NCBI RefSeq assembly: GCF_004363555.1
Contig: NZ_SNZJ01000007.1
Span: 147,598-211,597 of the forward strand
Source: Halomonas ventosae
Lineage (GTDB): Bacteria > Pseudomonadota > Gammaproteobacteria > Pseudomonadales > Halomonadaceae
Direction: 5' to 3'
Length of the DNA stretch: 64,000 bases
Shown: positions 35,764-45,123 of the stretch, piece by piece
How positions within the stretch are numbered: the first letter of the stretch is position 1
Layout: every line of letters begins with the position of its first letter
The notes under the pieces: generated by a model
Database searches by the model: none
Seen by the model: only the letters and a program-made list of their open reading frames with translations
What the model was told of the DNA's origin: nothing
Position numbers and translations under genes: made by a program

Positions 35764-37728
35764 TCACTCCTTCAGGTGCTGGCGGGCCTCCTCGGCGCTC
35801 TCGTAGATGTGCGGCGAGACGGCGCGCGCCTCCAGGGCGTGGCCGAGCTTGCGGCGCATGAAGCCGCTGGTGGTGTAGCGGGTCACCCGGGTGTAGAAGC
35901 GCTGCTCGAGGCCGCGCACCATCTCGGTGTAGGGGGTGAGCAGGGCATCATCGATGCGGCAGTGGTCGTAGTTGACGATGGCCTGGACGCGGCGGCCCAG
36001 CGGGGCGAGGCGGCGTTCGACCTCCTGCTCGATGGCGTCGATGTCCTCCGGTGAGGCGACGCGCAAGTGCTCGAAGTTGATGAAGAGGATGCCTGCCTCC
36101 TCGTCGAGGCTGAAGCGCTGCGCCAGGGGCCGGTCGAGCAACTCCTCGGCGAGCCCCATGGGCGCCTCGCGGAAGATCCGCGCGTCCATCAGCCGGGGCG
36201 GCTCGGGCATCCGCGGGGTGAAGGCCATCAGCGCCAGAACGTCGCGCTCCAGGTCGACCCCCGGAGCGATCTCGGTGAGGGTGAGCCCCTCCGGGGTGAG
36301 CTCGAACACCGCCCGCTCGGTGACGTAGCAGACCGGCTTGCCGTCCGCGGCAGCCAGGGTCCCGCTGAAGGTGCGGTGCTCCACCTCGGCGACGAACTTG
36401 CCCTGGCCGCCGGGGGGCGCCTCGAGCCGCCCGTCGACGATGGCAAGCGCCTCCCGGGTGGCCACGAAGGTGCCCATGAACACCACCTTGCGGGCGTTCT
36501 GGCTGATGTTGATGAAGCCGCCGGCGCCGGCCAGCCGCGGGCCGAAGCGCGAGACGTTGACGTGGCCCGCGCCGTCCACCTGGGCCATGCCCAGGAAGGC
36601 GATGTCGAGCCCGCCGCCGTCGTAGAAGTCGAACTGGGCCGGCTGGTCGATGATCGCCTGGGTGTTCAGCGCCGCGCCGAAGTCGAGCCCTCCGGCCGGC
36701 AGCCCGCCGATCACCCCGGGCTCGGCGGTCAGGGTCAGGTGATCGAGCAGGCGCTCCTCGCTCGCCACCGCACCGACGCCCTCGGGCATGCCGATCCCCA
36801 GGTTGACCACGCTGTTGGGCCTGAGCTCGAAGGCCGCGCGCCGGGCGATGATCTTGCGCGCCGAGAGCGGCAGCGGCGCGGGGCTCGCCATGGGCGCGCG
36901 GATCTCGCCGGAGAAGGCCGGGTTGTAGGCGGTGCGGAAGGTCTGCCAGTGGTGGGCGGGATCCTCGCAGACCACCACGCAGTCGACCAGGATGCCGGGA
37001 ATCTTGACGTCCTTGGGGTGCAGGGTGCCGTGCTCGGCGAGGCGCTCCACCTGCACGATCACCACGCCCCCGGAGTTGCGCACCGCCGTGGCGATGGCCA
37101 GCGCCTCCAGGGTCAGGGCCTCGCGCTCCATGCTGACGTTGCCCAGGGTGTCGGCGGTGGTGCCGCGCAGCAGCGCCACCTGCAGCGGCAGGGCCCGATA
37201 GAAGAGGTACTCCTGGCCGTCGATGGGCAGCAGCGAGACGCGCTCCTCGAGGGTGACGTGGTTGATCCGGCCGCCGCCCAGGCGCGGGTCGACGAAGGTG
37301 CCGAGGCCCACCCGGGTCAGGGTGCCCGGCTTGCCGGCGGCGATGTCGCGGAAGAGATGCGAGATCACCCCCTGGGGCAGGTTCCAGGCCTGGATGCGCC
37401 CCTCGATGGCGAGCTTCTGCAGGGCAGGCACCAGCCCCCAGTGGCCGCCGATCACCTTCGCCACCAGCCCCTCGTGGCCCAGGTGGTTGAGCCCGCGCTC
37501 CTTGCCGTCGCCCTGTCCGGCGGCATACATCAGGGTCAGGTCGCGGGGCTCGCCGCTCTCCAGGAAGCGCTCCTCCAGGGCCACGGCGAGCCCCTCGGCG
37601 AAGCCGATGCCGACGAAGCCGCCGGTCGCCAGGGCATCGCCGTCACGGATCAGGTTCACGGCCTCGCGAGCGGAGACCACCTTGCCCTTCGCGGTGAAGG
37701 GCTGGCGGGAGAGCAGGGGATGGGGCAT
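35764..37728 (-). CDS. Acyl-CoA:acetate/3-ketoacid CoA-transferase (YdiF/propionate type)
   Basis: A 654-aa family I CoA-transferase combining alpha-like and beta-like halves in one chain. The N-half has [25 protein letters not shown]. The C-half begins [27 protein letters not shown] and has [20 protein letters not shown], where the Glu is the catalytic residue that forms the glutamyl-CoA thioester. At 654 aa it is longer than E. coli YdiF (531); the last about 110 residues form an extra domain with [31 protein letters not shown]. Substrate may be acetate, propionate or a short hydroxyacid. The gene stands alone, divergent from umuDC. Confidence 0.88.
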   Translation of the reverse strand: MPHPLLSRQPFTAKGKVVSAREAVNLIRDGDALATGGFVGIGFAEGLAVALEERFLESGEPRDLTLMYAAGQGDGKERGLNHLGHEGLVAKVIGGHWGLVPALQKLAIEGRIQAWNLPQGVISHLFRDIAAGKPGTLTRVGLGTFVDPRLGGGRINHVTLEERVSLLPIDGQEYLFYRALPLQVALLRGTTADTLGNVSMEREALTLEALAIATAVRNSGGVVIVQVERLAEHGTLHPKDVKIPGILVDCVVVCEDPAHHWQTFRTAYNPAFSGEIRAPMASPAPLPLSARKIIARRAAFELRPNSVVNLGIGMPEGVGAVASEERLLDHLTLTAEPGVIGGLPAGGLDFGAALNTQAIIDQPAQFDFYDGGGLDIAFLGMAQVDGAGHVNVSRFGPRLAGAGGFINISQNARKVVFMGTFVATREALAIVDGRLEAPPGGQGKFVAEVEHRTFSGTLAAADGKPVCYVTERAVFELTPEGLTLTEIAPGVDLERDVLALMAFTPRMPEPPRLMDARIFREAPMGLAEELLDRPLAQRFSLDEEAGILFINFEHLRVASPEDIDAIEQEVERRLAPLGRRVQAIVNYDHCRIDDALLTPYTEMVRGLEQRFYTRVTRYTTSGFMRRKLGHALEARAVSPHIYESAEEARQHLKE

Positions 37729-37851
37729 GGCGGGCGTCCTGGTGATCGTTTCTTGTGATGGGGCTTGGTGATGGTTCCCTGGGGAGCTCCTTCACGGTAG
37801 CACGCGTCCCGGCTGCCGGCAGGGCTTGCCAGGCGGGGGAGAAGTGTCGAA

Positions 37852-37871
37852 TACTGTTCATATGTACAGTA
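37852..37871 (+). promoter_or_regulatory. LexA (SOS) box upstream of umuDC
   Basis: TACTGTTCATATGTACAGTA: the CTGT-N8-ACAG core of the gammaproteobacterial LexA operator, palindromic at nearly all positions. It ends 15 bases before the umuD start, so it would overlap the promoter or transcription start and repress umuDC until the SOS response. Confidence 0.93.
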
Positions 37872-37886
37872 TTGAGGGAGAGGCCC

Positions 37887-38345
37887 ATGATGTCGCCGCT
37901 GTCCACCACGGCCCGGGTGATCGGCCGCGCCGCGCCGTTCCCCGGCGAGACGGCCCAGCCGCTGATGGGGTGCCGGGTGCGGGCGGGCTTCCCGAGTCCC
38001 GCCGACGACCACCTGGACGTGGAGATCGACCTGCACGCCCATGTGGTGCGCCGCCCGGCCGCCACCTACTTCGTGCGGGCCGAGGGCGACTCCATGCTCG
38101 GCGACGGCATCCACGACGGCGACCTGCTGGTGGTGGACCGCAGCCTGGAGCCGCTGCCCGGTCGGGTGGTGGTGATCGCCGTGGATGGCGAGCCCACCGT
38201 GAAGCGCCTGGAGCGCCGCGGCGAGCAGACCTTCCTGGTGGCCAGCAACCCGCGCTTCGCGCCGATCCCCCTGGCGGGCCGCGAGTGCGAGGTGTGGGGC
38301 GTGGTCACCCATGTGCTCCATGCCCTGCCGGGGGGCGGGCCGTGA
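37887..38345 (+). CDS. umuD: UmuD-type SOS mutagenesis protease-like protein
   Basis: UmuD is cut by RecA-stimulated self-cleavage to UmuD', which joins UmuC to form the lesion-bypass polymerase Pol V. This 152-aa protein has the cleavage context [12 protein letters not shown] with an Ala33-Gly34 bond (E. coli UmuD has Cys-Gly; Ala-Gly is the LexA form), the catalytic serine in GDSM (Ser69) and the catalytic lysine in GEPTVKRL (Lys106). The ATG at 37887 is chosen because it follows the LexA box and gives normal family length. The stop overlaps the umuC start. Confidence 0.94.
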   Translation: MMSPLSTTARVIGRAAPFPGETAQPLMGCRVRAGFPSPADDHLDVEIDLHAHVVRRPAATYFVRAEGDSMLGDGIHDGDLLVVDRSLEPLPGRVVVIAVDGEPTVKRLERRGEQTFLVASNPRFAPIPLAGRECEVWGVVTHVLHALPGGGP

Positions 38346-39616
38346 TCGCTCTGGTTGACTGCAACAACTTCTACGTCAGCTGCGAGCGGGTCTTCGACCC
38401 GCGCCTGGAAGGGCGCCCGGTCGGTGTGCTCTCCAACAACGATGGTTGCGTGGTGGCGCGTTCCAACGAGCTCAAGGCGCTGGGCGTGGCGATGGGCGCG
38501 CCGATGCACCTGCTGCCGCCGGCCATCCGCCGCCAGGCGGTGCTGCTCTCCAGCAACTACGCGCTCTACGGCGACATGAGCCGCCGGGTCAACCTGATCC
38601 TTGACGAGTTCTCGCCGGACGTGGAGACCTACTCCATCGACGAGAGCTTCGTGGGCTTTTCCGGCTTCGCCCCGGCCGGCCTGGAGGCGCATGCCCAGCG
38701 GCTGCGTGAGACGGTGCGCCGCGACACCGGCATCCCGGTCTGCGTGGGGCTGGCGTCGACCCGGGTGCTGGCCAAGGTGGCCAACCGGGCGGCCAAGTCG
38801 CTCGCGGCCTACGAGGGCGTCTGCCTGCTCGAGGCCGAGGGGCCCGCCACCCGGGCGCTGCTCGAGGGGCTGCCGGTGACCGAGCTGTGGGGGGTGGCGC
38901 GACGCACCGCCGAACGCCTGGCGCTGATGGAGATCCACACCGCCTGGCAGCTGCGCCAGGCCGACCCCAAGCAGGTCCGGCGCCACTTCTCGGTGGTGCT
39001 GGAGCGCATCGTCTGGGAACTGCGCGGCCGCCCGGCCATCGTGCTCGATGACCTCCATGAGCCGCGCCAGCGCATCATGGTCTCGCGCTCCTTCGGGCGG
39101 CTGACCGGCGCCTTCCCGGACCTGCAGGAGGCCGTGCGCCAGCACGCCGCCCGGGCCGCCGAGAAGCTGCGCGGCCAGGGCAGCCAGGCCCGGGCGCTGA
39201 TGGTCTTCGTGCGCAGCAACCCGCACCTGGCCGGCGAGCGCCAGTACCGCAACAGCGTGGTGGTGCCGTTGCCGGCCCCCAGCGACGACAGCCGCGAGTT
39301 GCTCGAGGCCGCCGCCCGGGGGCTCGCGGCGATCTTCCTCGAGGGCGTGCGCTACCAGAAGTGCGGGGTGATGCTGCTCGACCTGGTGGAGGCCGACCGC
39401 CACCAGCTCTCGCTGCTGGCGCCCCGCAGCGAGGCGGCGCGCGGGCGCAGCCAGCGGCTGATGGCGACGGTGGACCGGCTCAACCGCGAGATGGGCCGCG
39501 ATACGGTGCGCTTCGGCCTGCCGCGTCGGGGCACCGCCTGGGCGCTGCGCTGCGAGCGGCGCACCTCGCGCTACACCACCCGCTGGGACGAGTTGATGCG
39601 GGTCAAGACGCGCTGA
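38342..39616 (+). CDS. umuC: DNA polymerase V catalytic subunit UmuC
   Basis: A 424-aa Y-family polymerase. Start at the GTG at 38342, overlapping the umuD stop (GTGA), giving [19 protein letters not shown] as in UmuC. Visible motifs: the metal-binding Asp in LVDCNNFY and the SIDESFVGF catalytic block. The C-terminal little-finger region follows: [45 protein letters not shown] and [12 protein letters not shown]. The C-terminus [19 protein letters not shown] is the conserved UmuC tail. With umuD and the LexA box this is a complete SOS-controlled mutagenesis operon. Confidence 0.96.
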   Translation: MIALVDCNNFYVSCERVFDPRLEGRPVGVLSNNDGCVVARSNELKALGVAMGAPMHLLPPAIRRQAVLLSSNYALYGDMSRRVNLILDEFSPDVETYSIDESFVGFSGFAPAGLEAHAQRLRETVRRDTGIPVCVGLASTRVLAKVANRAAKSLAAYEGVCLLEAEGPATRALLEGLPVTELWGVARRTAERLALMEIHTAWQLRQADPKQVRRHFSVVLERIVWELRGRPAIVLDDLHEPRQRIMVSRSFGRLTGAFPDLQEAVRQHAARAAEKLRGQGSQARALMVFVRSNPHLAGERQYRNSVVVPLPAPSDDSRELLEAAARGLAAIFLEGVRYQKCGVMLLDLVEADRHQLSLLAPRSEAARGRSQRLMATVDRLNREMGRDTVRFGLPRRGTAWALRCERRTSRYTTRWDELMRVKTR

Positions 39617-39732
39617 GAAAGTGCCCGACCTCGAGACGATGCGCGGTTCCCGCGGTGGGGCGATTGGCTACACTGGGGGCGCACCGGCGGGCCGTTCGTC
39701 GCGCCGGAAGGCCATCGACAGGGAGAAGCACC

Positions 39733-40485
39733 ATGCGCATGAAGGGCAAGAACGTCATCGTCACCGGCGGCGCCAGCGGCATCGGCCTGGCCAGCGTGGA
39801 GCGCTGCCTGGAGGAGGGCGCCAGCGTGGTCATCGCCGACCTCGAGGGCGGCGACGGCCAGGCGCAGGCCGCACGGCTCGATGACCGCTGCGACGGCCGC
39901 TGCCTGTTCAAGGCGTGCGACGTCACCGACACCGCCCAGGTCGACCGCCTGTTCGCGGACACCGTGGCCGAGCTCGGCAGCGTGGACGCGGTGTTCAACA
40001 ACGCCGGCATCGGCGGCATCTGCCCTACCGACGAGCTCGAGGACGAGGAGTACCTGAAGGTCATCGACATCAACCTCAACGGGGTCTTCCGGGTGGCCCG
40101 GGCCGCGCTGCGGGTGATGTACCGCCAGGGGAGCGGCAGCATCGTCAACTGCGCCTCCATCCTCGGGGTCTTCGGCCAGTCCCAGACCGCCGCCTACACC
40201 GCCGCCAAGGGCGGGGTGGTCAACATGACCCGGACACTTGCCATCGAGGCGGCGCCGAAGGGCGTGCGGGTCAACGCCATCGGCCCGGGCTATATCGACA
40301 CGCCGCTGCTCGAGGCCCTGGACGACGACATGCTGCAGGGGCTGATCGGCCTGCATCCCATCGGCCGCCTGGGCCGCCCGGCGGAAATCGCCAACGCCTT
40401 CCTGTTCCTGGCCAGCGACGAGGCCAGCTTCGTCACCGGGGCCCACCTGCTGGTCGATGGCGGCTTCACCGCCGGCAAGTCCTGA
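39733..40485 (+). CDS. Short-chain dehydrogenase/reductase
   Basis: A 250-aa classical SDR. The nucleotide-binding glycines are in VTGGASGIGLA; Asp in VVIADLEGG favours NAD(H). The NNAG motif, catalytic Ser in SIVNCASILGVFG, and YTAAKGG (Tyr and Lys) are all present, as is the C-terminal NAIGPGYIDTPL and ASFVTGAHLLVDGGF. Substrate unknown. The start at 39733 follows GGGAGAAG. It is on the opposite strand from, and ends 4 bases before, the MFS gene of the catabolic operon, so it is a separate unit. Confidence 0.9.
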   Translation: MRMKGKNVIVTGGASGIGLASVERCLEEGASVVIADLEGGDGQAQAARLDDRCDGRCLFKACDVTDTAQVDRLFADTVAELGSVDAVFNNAGIGGICPTDELEDEEYLKVIDINLNGVFRVARAALRVMYRQGSGSIVNCASILGVFGQSQTAAYTAAKGGVVNMTRTLAIEAAPKGVRVNAIGPGYIDTPLLEALDDDMLQGLIGLHPIGRLGRPAEIANAFLFLASDEASFVTGAHLLVDGGFTAGKS

Positions 40486-40489
40486 GGCG

Positions 40490-41704
40490 CTATCCGGCGC
40501 CGTTCCCCAGCGGTAACTGCCCGGCCGCCTCGCGGCGGGCGGCGAGGCGGGCCTGGCGGATCAGCCACAGGCCGACCAGGGCCACGCCCGCGAGCACGGC
40601 GAAGACCGGGGTGTAGCGGCCGAACAGGCCATGCAGCGCCGTGAACAGGGGCAGGCCGAGCAGCACGCCGCCATAGGTGAAGACCAGGCAGCCGCCGGCG
40701 GCATCGGCGATGCGCTCGGCCGGCGCCAGCTGGGTGATCTCGGCCATGAAGACGCCATTCCAGCCCAGCGAGGAGAGACTCAGCAGGCACAGCAGGCCGG
40801 TGACCAGCGGCCTGGGCCATGCCGGCGTCATGGTGGCCACCAGCAGGGCGCCGACCGCGGTGGTGCAGGCGATCAGGGCGAGAGCGGTCAGTCGGTCGCC
40901 CATCAGATCACCGATCCAGCCCCAGCCGATGCGCCCGACGATCCCGACCACCTGCACGCCGGACATCACCAGCCCTGCCTCGACCAGGCCGAAGGCCAGG
41001 TCCTCCACCAGCAGCGCCACGGTGAAGGCCGAGACCGACAGCTGGATCGCCGAGAAGCAGAGGCTGAGCAGCGCCACGTGGCGCAGCGAACGCTGCTGCC
41101 AGACGACGGCGAGCCCGGCGAAGGGCGTGGCCAGCCAGGGGGTATGGGGGTCGCGCTGGTCGTCCCAGCGCGGCCGGGCGAGCTGCAGGGCGGCGATGCC
41201 GGCCAGCGCGAGGCCGGTGAGCACCAGCAGCCCCGCCTGCCAGCCGATCAGCAGCGCCAGGGCGGGGGCGCTGGCGCCGGCGATCACCCCGCCCAGGGGC
41301 ACGCCGGACTGCTTGAGCGAGAAGATCAGCCCGCGTCGCCCGGGCGGGGTGAAGCGCACCAGCAGCAGCGAGGCCGAGGGGTTGGTCAGGCCATAGCCGA
41401 GGCCGGCCACCAGCGAGGCGACGGCGAAGCTCGGCAGGGTGGGGATGGCCAGCAGCCCGGCGCCGCCGCCCAGCAGGGCCAGCGAGAGCTGGCTGGTGCG
41501 GCAGGGGCCCAGGCGCCGGGTCAGGGGGCCACCCACCAGCGACGTCAGCATGGCGCCGGCGAAGATCAGGCTGACCTGCAGGCCCACCGTGGCCGAGGAG
41601 ACCCCCAGGGCCCTGGCCACCTCCGGCGCGATGGCGGCGGGAAACAGCGCCACCAGCGCGGAGAAGGCCAGCACCAGGGTGGTGGCGAGCAGAACGACCG
41701 GCAC
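40490..41704 (-). CDS. MFS transporter
   Basis: A 404-aa major facilitator superfamily carrier with about 12 predicted membrane helices. The loop between helices 2 and 3 has GGPLTRRLGPCRTS, the MFS motif A place. Helix 4-5 shows GLGYGLTNPSASLLLVRFTPPGRRGLIFSLKQSGVPLGG, typical of organic-acid and nitrate-type families. The second half has GRIGWGWIGDLMGDR. As the last gene of the GntR/CoA-transferase/TRAP operon it starts 6 bases after the lyase stop and may export or import a product or substrate of the pathway. Confidence 0.88.
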   Translation of the reverse strand: MPVVLLATTLVLAFSALVALFPAAIAPEVARALGVSSATVGLQVSLIFAGAMLTSLVGGPLTRRLGPCRTSQLSLALLGGGAGLLAIPTLPSFAVASLVAGLGYGLTNPSASLLLVRFTPPGRRGLIFSLKQSGVPLGGVIAGASAPALALLIGWQAGLLVLTGLALAGIAALQLARPRWDDQRDPHTPWLATPFAGLAVVWQQRSLRHVALLSLCFSAIQLSVSAFTVALLVEDLAFGLVEAGLVMSGVQVVGIVGRIGWGWIGDLMGDRLTALALIACTTAVGALLVATMTPAWPRPLVTGLLCLLSLSSLGWNGVFMAEITQLAPAERIADAAGGCLVFTYGGVLLGLPLFTALHGLFGRYTPVFAVLAGVALVGLWLIRQARLAARREAAGQLPLGNGAG

Positions 41705-41710
41705 GGCGGT

Positions 41711-42664
41711 TCAGGCCACCCGGTCCCGGGGCACCTGCCGCAGGTGGCTGGCGGTCTGTCCCCCGGGCAGGGCGGCGATGGCATCGGCCGCCGCCAGCAG
41801 CCGCGACAGGTCGATCCCGCTGTAGACCTGGCCCCCGTTGAGGGCGTAGACGAGGTCTTCCGTGGCCGTGTTGCCGGTGGCGCCGGGGGCGAAGGGGCAG
41901 CCGCCCAGCCCGGCGCAGGCGGTATCCACCGTGGTGGCGCCGTGGTGGATGGCGAACAGCGCGTTGGCCACGCCCATGCCGTAGGTGTCGTGGCCATGGA
42001 AGGCCCAGGTCAGCCGCGGCCCCTGGTGTCGCGCGACCAGCTGGCGGAAGTGCTCGGCCACCTGGTAGGGGGTGGCGCGCCCGGTGGTGTCGCACAGCGC
42101 GACCTCCAGGTGGAGGTCCCCGCACAGGGCGCGGGCCCGGGAGAGCACGTCGTCGACCTGGTGCCAGGCGATGGTGCCCTCGTAGGGGCAGTCGAAGCTG
42201 GTGCCCAGGTCGAGGCGCAGGCAGGCGTTCCCTTCTTGCTCGAGCAGTTCGACGATACGGGCGAGGTCCTCGAGGGACTGGTCCACGCTGCGCCGCACGT
42301 TGGCCTGGTTGTGGGACTCGGAGACCGAGACCACGAAGACCAGCTCGCGGATGCCCTGGGCCAGGGCCAGCTCCGCGCCCCGGAGGTTGGGCACCAGGGC
42401 CGAGAAGCGCATGGCGGCCCGGTCGGCAAAGGCGGCGACCAGCGCCCCGGTATCGGCCATCTGCGGGATGGCCCGGGGGCTGACGAAGGAGCCGATCTCC
42501 ATGCGGGTGACGCCGGCCTCGATCAGCAGCTGGATGCAGCGGATCTTCTCGTCCGTGGGCAGCGGCTCGCGGATCGACTGGAAACCGTCGCGCGGGGCGA
42601 CCTCGACGATGTCCACCCGTTCGGGGGGCGTGAGTAGGGTCATGGCAGCGATCTCGTCGTTCAT
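41711..42664 (-). CDS. HMG-CoA lyase-family carbon-carbon lyase
   Basis: A 317-aa HMGL-like TIM-barrel enzyme (DRE-TIM metallolyase). Motifs: VEVAPRDGFQS at the N-terminus (metal-binding Asp and catalytic Arg), SHNQANV, FHGHDTYGMGVANALFAIHHGA (metal-ligand His pair) and the signature loop GLGGCPFAPGATGNTATEDLVY with the catalytic Cys. HMG-CoA lyases make acetyl-CoA and acetoacetate; relatives cleave citramalyl-CoA or similar acyl-CoAs. The operon's CoA-transferase would supply such a CoA ester. The start overlaps the aconitase-like stop by 4 bases. Confidence 0.9.
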   Translation of the reverse strand: MNDEIAAMTLLTPPERVDIVEVAPRDGFQSIREPLPTDEKIRCIQLLIEAGVTRMEIGSFVSPRAIPQMADTGALVAAFADRAAMRFSALVPNLRGAELALAQGIRELVFVVSVSESHNQANVRRSVDQSLEDLARIVELLEQEGNACLRLDLGTSFDCPYEGTIAWHQVDDVLSRARALCGDLHLEVALCDTTGRATPYQVAEHFRQLVARHQGPRLTWAFHGHDTYGMGVANALFAIHHGATTVDTACAGLGGCPFAPGATGNTATEDLVYALNGGQVYSGIDLSRLLAAADAIAALPGGQTASHLRQVPRDRVA

Positions 42665-44598
42665 GGTGGAGAGGAGAGGTAGTTGATCACCCCGCCGGCG
42701 GCGAGGATCGCCTGCTGGCGGGGGCTGAGCTCATGGACCAGGGCCAGGGGGCTGCCGTCATCCAGGGTCGCGGTGACCGCGCGGCCGGCGGCGAGCTGCT
42801 CGCGCCAGCCCTCGATACGCACCCGGGTGCCCCGGGTCAGCCGCGCCCGGTCGGCCGGGTCGGCCAGGGTCAGCGGCAACACGCCGAAGCAGGGCAGGTT
42901 CTGCCAGTGGATACGGGCGATGCTCTCGGCGATCACCAGTTGCAGGCCCAGCAGGCGCGGCACCAGGGCGGCATTCTCGCGGCTCGAGCCCTGGCCATAG
43001 TTGGCGCCGCCGACGATGGCGTGGCCGGCGTCGCCCTGCTCGCGGGCGCCGCTGACGTAGTCGGGGTCAAGGGCCTCGAAGAGGTGCTCCGCCGAGGCGT
43101 GGACATTGCTCCAGAGCGGCAGGACCCGCGCGCCGGCGGGCATGATGTCGTCGGTGGAGACGTTGTCGCCCACCGCCAGCAGCACCGGCAGCTCCAGGGT
43201 CTCCGGCAGCGGCGCGATCAACGGCAGCGGCGGGGTGTTGTCGGTGGCCAGCAGCTCGACGCCGCGGGCCTGGTCGGCGGGCAAGGGCGGCAGGAACCAG
43301 GCATCGTCGAGGGCCATGTCGGCGGGCTCGCGAGGCCGCGGGCAGGGCATGTCGAGGGTGCGCGGGTCGGTGATCACGCCGTGAAGCGCCGAGGCGGCAG
43401 CGGTCTCGGGACTGCACAGGAAGACGCTGTCCTCGCGGGTGCCGGAGCGCCCGGGGAAGTTGCGCGGCACGGTGCGCAGGCTGTTGCGACCCGCCGCCGG
43501 GGCCTGGCCCATGCCGATGCAGCCGTTGCAGCCGGGCTGGTGCAGGCGGGCCCCGGCGGCGACCAGGGCGCCCAGGTGGCCCTCGTCGATCAGCGCGGCG
43601 AGGATCCGCCGGGTCGAGGGATTGACGTCCAGGGAGACGTTGCCGGCCACGTTCCTGCCCTTGACGATCTCGGCCACCACCGCGATGTCGCGGTAGCCGG
43701 GATTGCCCGAGGAGCCGATGTAGGCCTGGTAGAGTGGTTGCCCCGCGACCTCGGCCACCGCCACCACCCGGTCGGGGCTGGAGGGCAGGGCGATCAACGG
43801 CTCGAGACGCGAGAGGTCGAGGCGCTCGGTGCGATCGAAGCGACAGCCCGGGTCGGCGGCGAGCGGGCGCCAGTCGGCCTCGCGGCCCCGTGAGCGCAGA
43901 AAGTCGCGCGTCACCTCATCGCTGGGGAAGACGCTCGCCGTGGCGCCCATTTCGGTGCCCATGTTGGCCAGCACGTGGCGGTCCATGGCGTCGAGCGTGG
44001 CCAGGCCCGGGCCGTGGTACTCGAGGATGCAGTTCTTCGCCCCGGCGACCCCGTGGCGGCGCAGCAGTTCGAGGATCACGTCCTTGGCGCTCACCCAGTC
44101 GGGCAGCTTGCCCTCCAGGCGCACGCCGACGATCTCCGGCATCGGCAGGTAGAGCGGCTGGCCGGCCATGGCCATGGCCACCTCGATGCCGCCGGCACCG
44201 ATGGCCAGCATGCCCAGCGCCCCGGCCGCGGTGGTGTGGCTGTCGCAGCCCACCAGGCTCTGGCCGGGCACACCGAAGCGCTCCATGTGCACCGGGTGGC
44301 TGATGCCGTTGCCCGGGCCGCTGTACCAGACCCCCAGGCGCTCGCAGGCGCTCTTCAGGAAGAGGTGGGAATCGGCGTTGATGTTGTCCTGCTGGATCAG
44401 GGTGTGATCGATGTACTGCACGCTGGGCGAGGTGTGCACCCGCTCGAGGCCCATGGCGTCGAGCTCGAGCATCACCAGGGTGCCGAGGATGTCCTGCAGC
44501 AGAGCCTGGTCCATGCGCAGGGCGATCTCGCGGCCGGGCACCATCTCGCCGCCCACCAGGTGGTCGCGGATCAGCTTGTGGCTCAGGGTGTCAGCCAT
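42661..44598 (-). CDS. Aconitase-family hydro-lyase/isomerase
   Basis: A 645-aa protein of the aconitase superfamily with a [4Fe-4S] cluster. N-terminal: VGCDSHTTAAGALGMLAIGAGGIEVAMAMAGQPLY with the first cluster Cys, then the QPGCNGCIGMG pair of cysteines; swivel domain: GDNVSTDDIMPAGARVLPLWSN and GGANYGQGSSRENAALVPRLLG. The arrangement in one chain without an N-terminal extension resembles the shorter mitochondrial-like/AcnX-unrelated aconitases and homoaconitases. In a catabolic TRAP operon it is more likely to act on a citrate-like or methyl-substituted acid than to be the housekeeping TCA enzyme. Confidence 0.88.
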   Translation of the reverse strand: MADTLSHKLIRDHLVGGEMVPGREIALRMDQALLQDILGTLVMLELDAMGLERVHTSPSVQYIDHTLIQQDNINADSHLFLKSACERLGVWYSGPGNGISHPVHMERFGVPGQSLVGCDSHTTAAGALGMLAIGAGGIEVAMAMAGQPLYLPMPEIVGVRLEGKLPDWVSAKDVILELLRRHGVAGAKNCILEYHGPGLATLDAMDRHVLANMGTEMGATASVFPSDEVTRDFLRSRGREADWRPLAADPGCRFDRTERLDLSRLEPLIALPSSPDRVVAVAEVAGQPLYQAYIGSSGNPGYRDIAVVAEIVKGRNVAGNVSLDVNPSTRRILAALIDEGHLGALVAAGARLHQPGCNGCIGMGQAPAAGRNSLRTVPRNFPGRSGTREDSVFLCSPETAAASALHGVITDPRTLDMPCPRPREPADMALDDAWFLPPLPADQARGVELLATDNTPPLPLIAPLPETLELPVLLAVGDNVSTDDIMPAGARVLPLWSNVHASAEHLFEALDPDYVSGAREQGDAGHAIVGGANYGQGSSRENAALVPRLLGLQLVIAESIARIHWQNLPCFGVLPLTLADPADRARLTRGTRVRIEGWREQLAAGRAVTATLDDGSPLALVHELSPRQQAILAAGGVINYLSSPP

Positions 44599-45112
44599 CG
44601 GAGGTCACCTCCTCGTCGTGGCCATGGCGCAGGCGCAACAGGGCGCAGCCGGCATCGATCAGGAACTGCAGGCCCAGGGCGGCGAAGCCGATCGGCAACA
44701 GCGCATAGGGATAGATCATGGGGGTGCCCAGCGAGCTGGAGACCCGTTCGCCGTACTCCAGCGCCTGCAGGGCCATGATGCCGCCGCGCCACACCAGGAT
44801 GGTGCAGAAGGCGACTCCCAGCAGCCCGGTGGCCAGGTCGATGGCACCGCGCAGGCGCCACGGCAGCTTGTCCTTGAAGTAGGTGATGCGGATATGGGCG
44901 TCGTGGCGCTGCGCCTCGGCGGCGCCGATCACGGCCAGATAGACCAGCAGGAAGGAGTTGATCTCCAGACTCCAGCTGGTCGGGGCCGTGAAGACGTAGC
45001 GCATGATGGCGTCGTAGCAGATCGACGCCATCATGAACACCAGCACCGCCATCGACGTCCAGCGCAGGACGGCCAGCAGGCCGTCCCAGCCGCGCAGGGC
45101 AGTCATCGTCAT
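44591..45112 (-). CDS. TRAP transporter small membrane subunit (DctQ)
   Basis: A 173-aa protein with four predicted membrane helices, the small (Q) subunit of a TRAP organic-acid transporter, which links the large subunit to the periplasmic binding protein. Typical features are the conserved helix-2 region ICYDAIMRYVFTAPTSWSLEINSFLLVYLAVIGAAEAQRHDAHIRI. The start at 45112 is the second in-frame choice in a longer open frame and follows dctP by 11 bases. Its end overlaps the aconitase start by 8 bases. Confidence 0.88.
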   Translation of the reverse strand: MTMTALRGWDGLLAVLRWTSMAVLVFMMASICYDAIMRYVFTAPTSWSLEINSFLLVYLAVIGAAEAQRHDAHIRITYFKDKLPWRLRGAIDLATGLLGVAFCTILVWRGGIMALQALEYGERVSSSLGTPMIYPYALLPIGFAALGLQFLIDAGCALLRLRHGHDEEVTSDG

Positions 45113-45123
45113 GGCACTCTCCC

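Noticed and set aside
42661..44598. Calling the aconitase homologue leuC/leuD or acnB
   Set aside because: The single-chain arrangement and swivel motif fit AcnA/homoaconitase types better; LeuC and LeuD are separate chains and AcnB has an N-terminal swivel arrangement.
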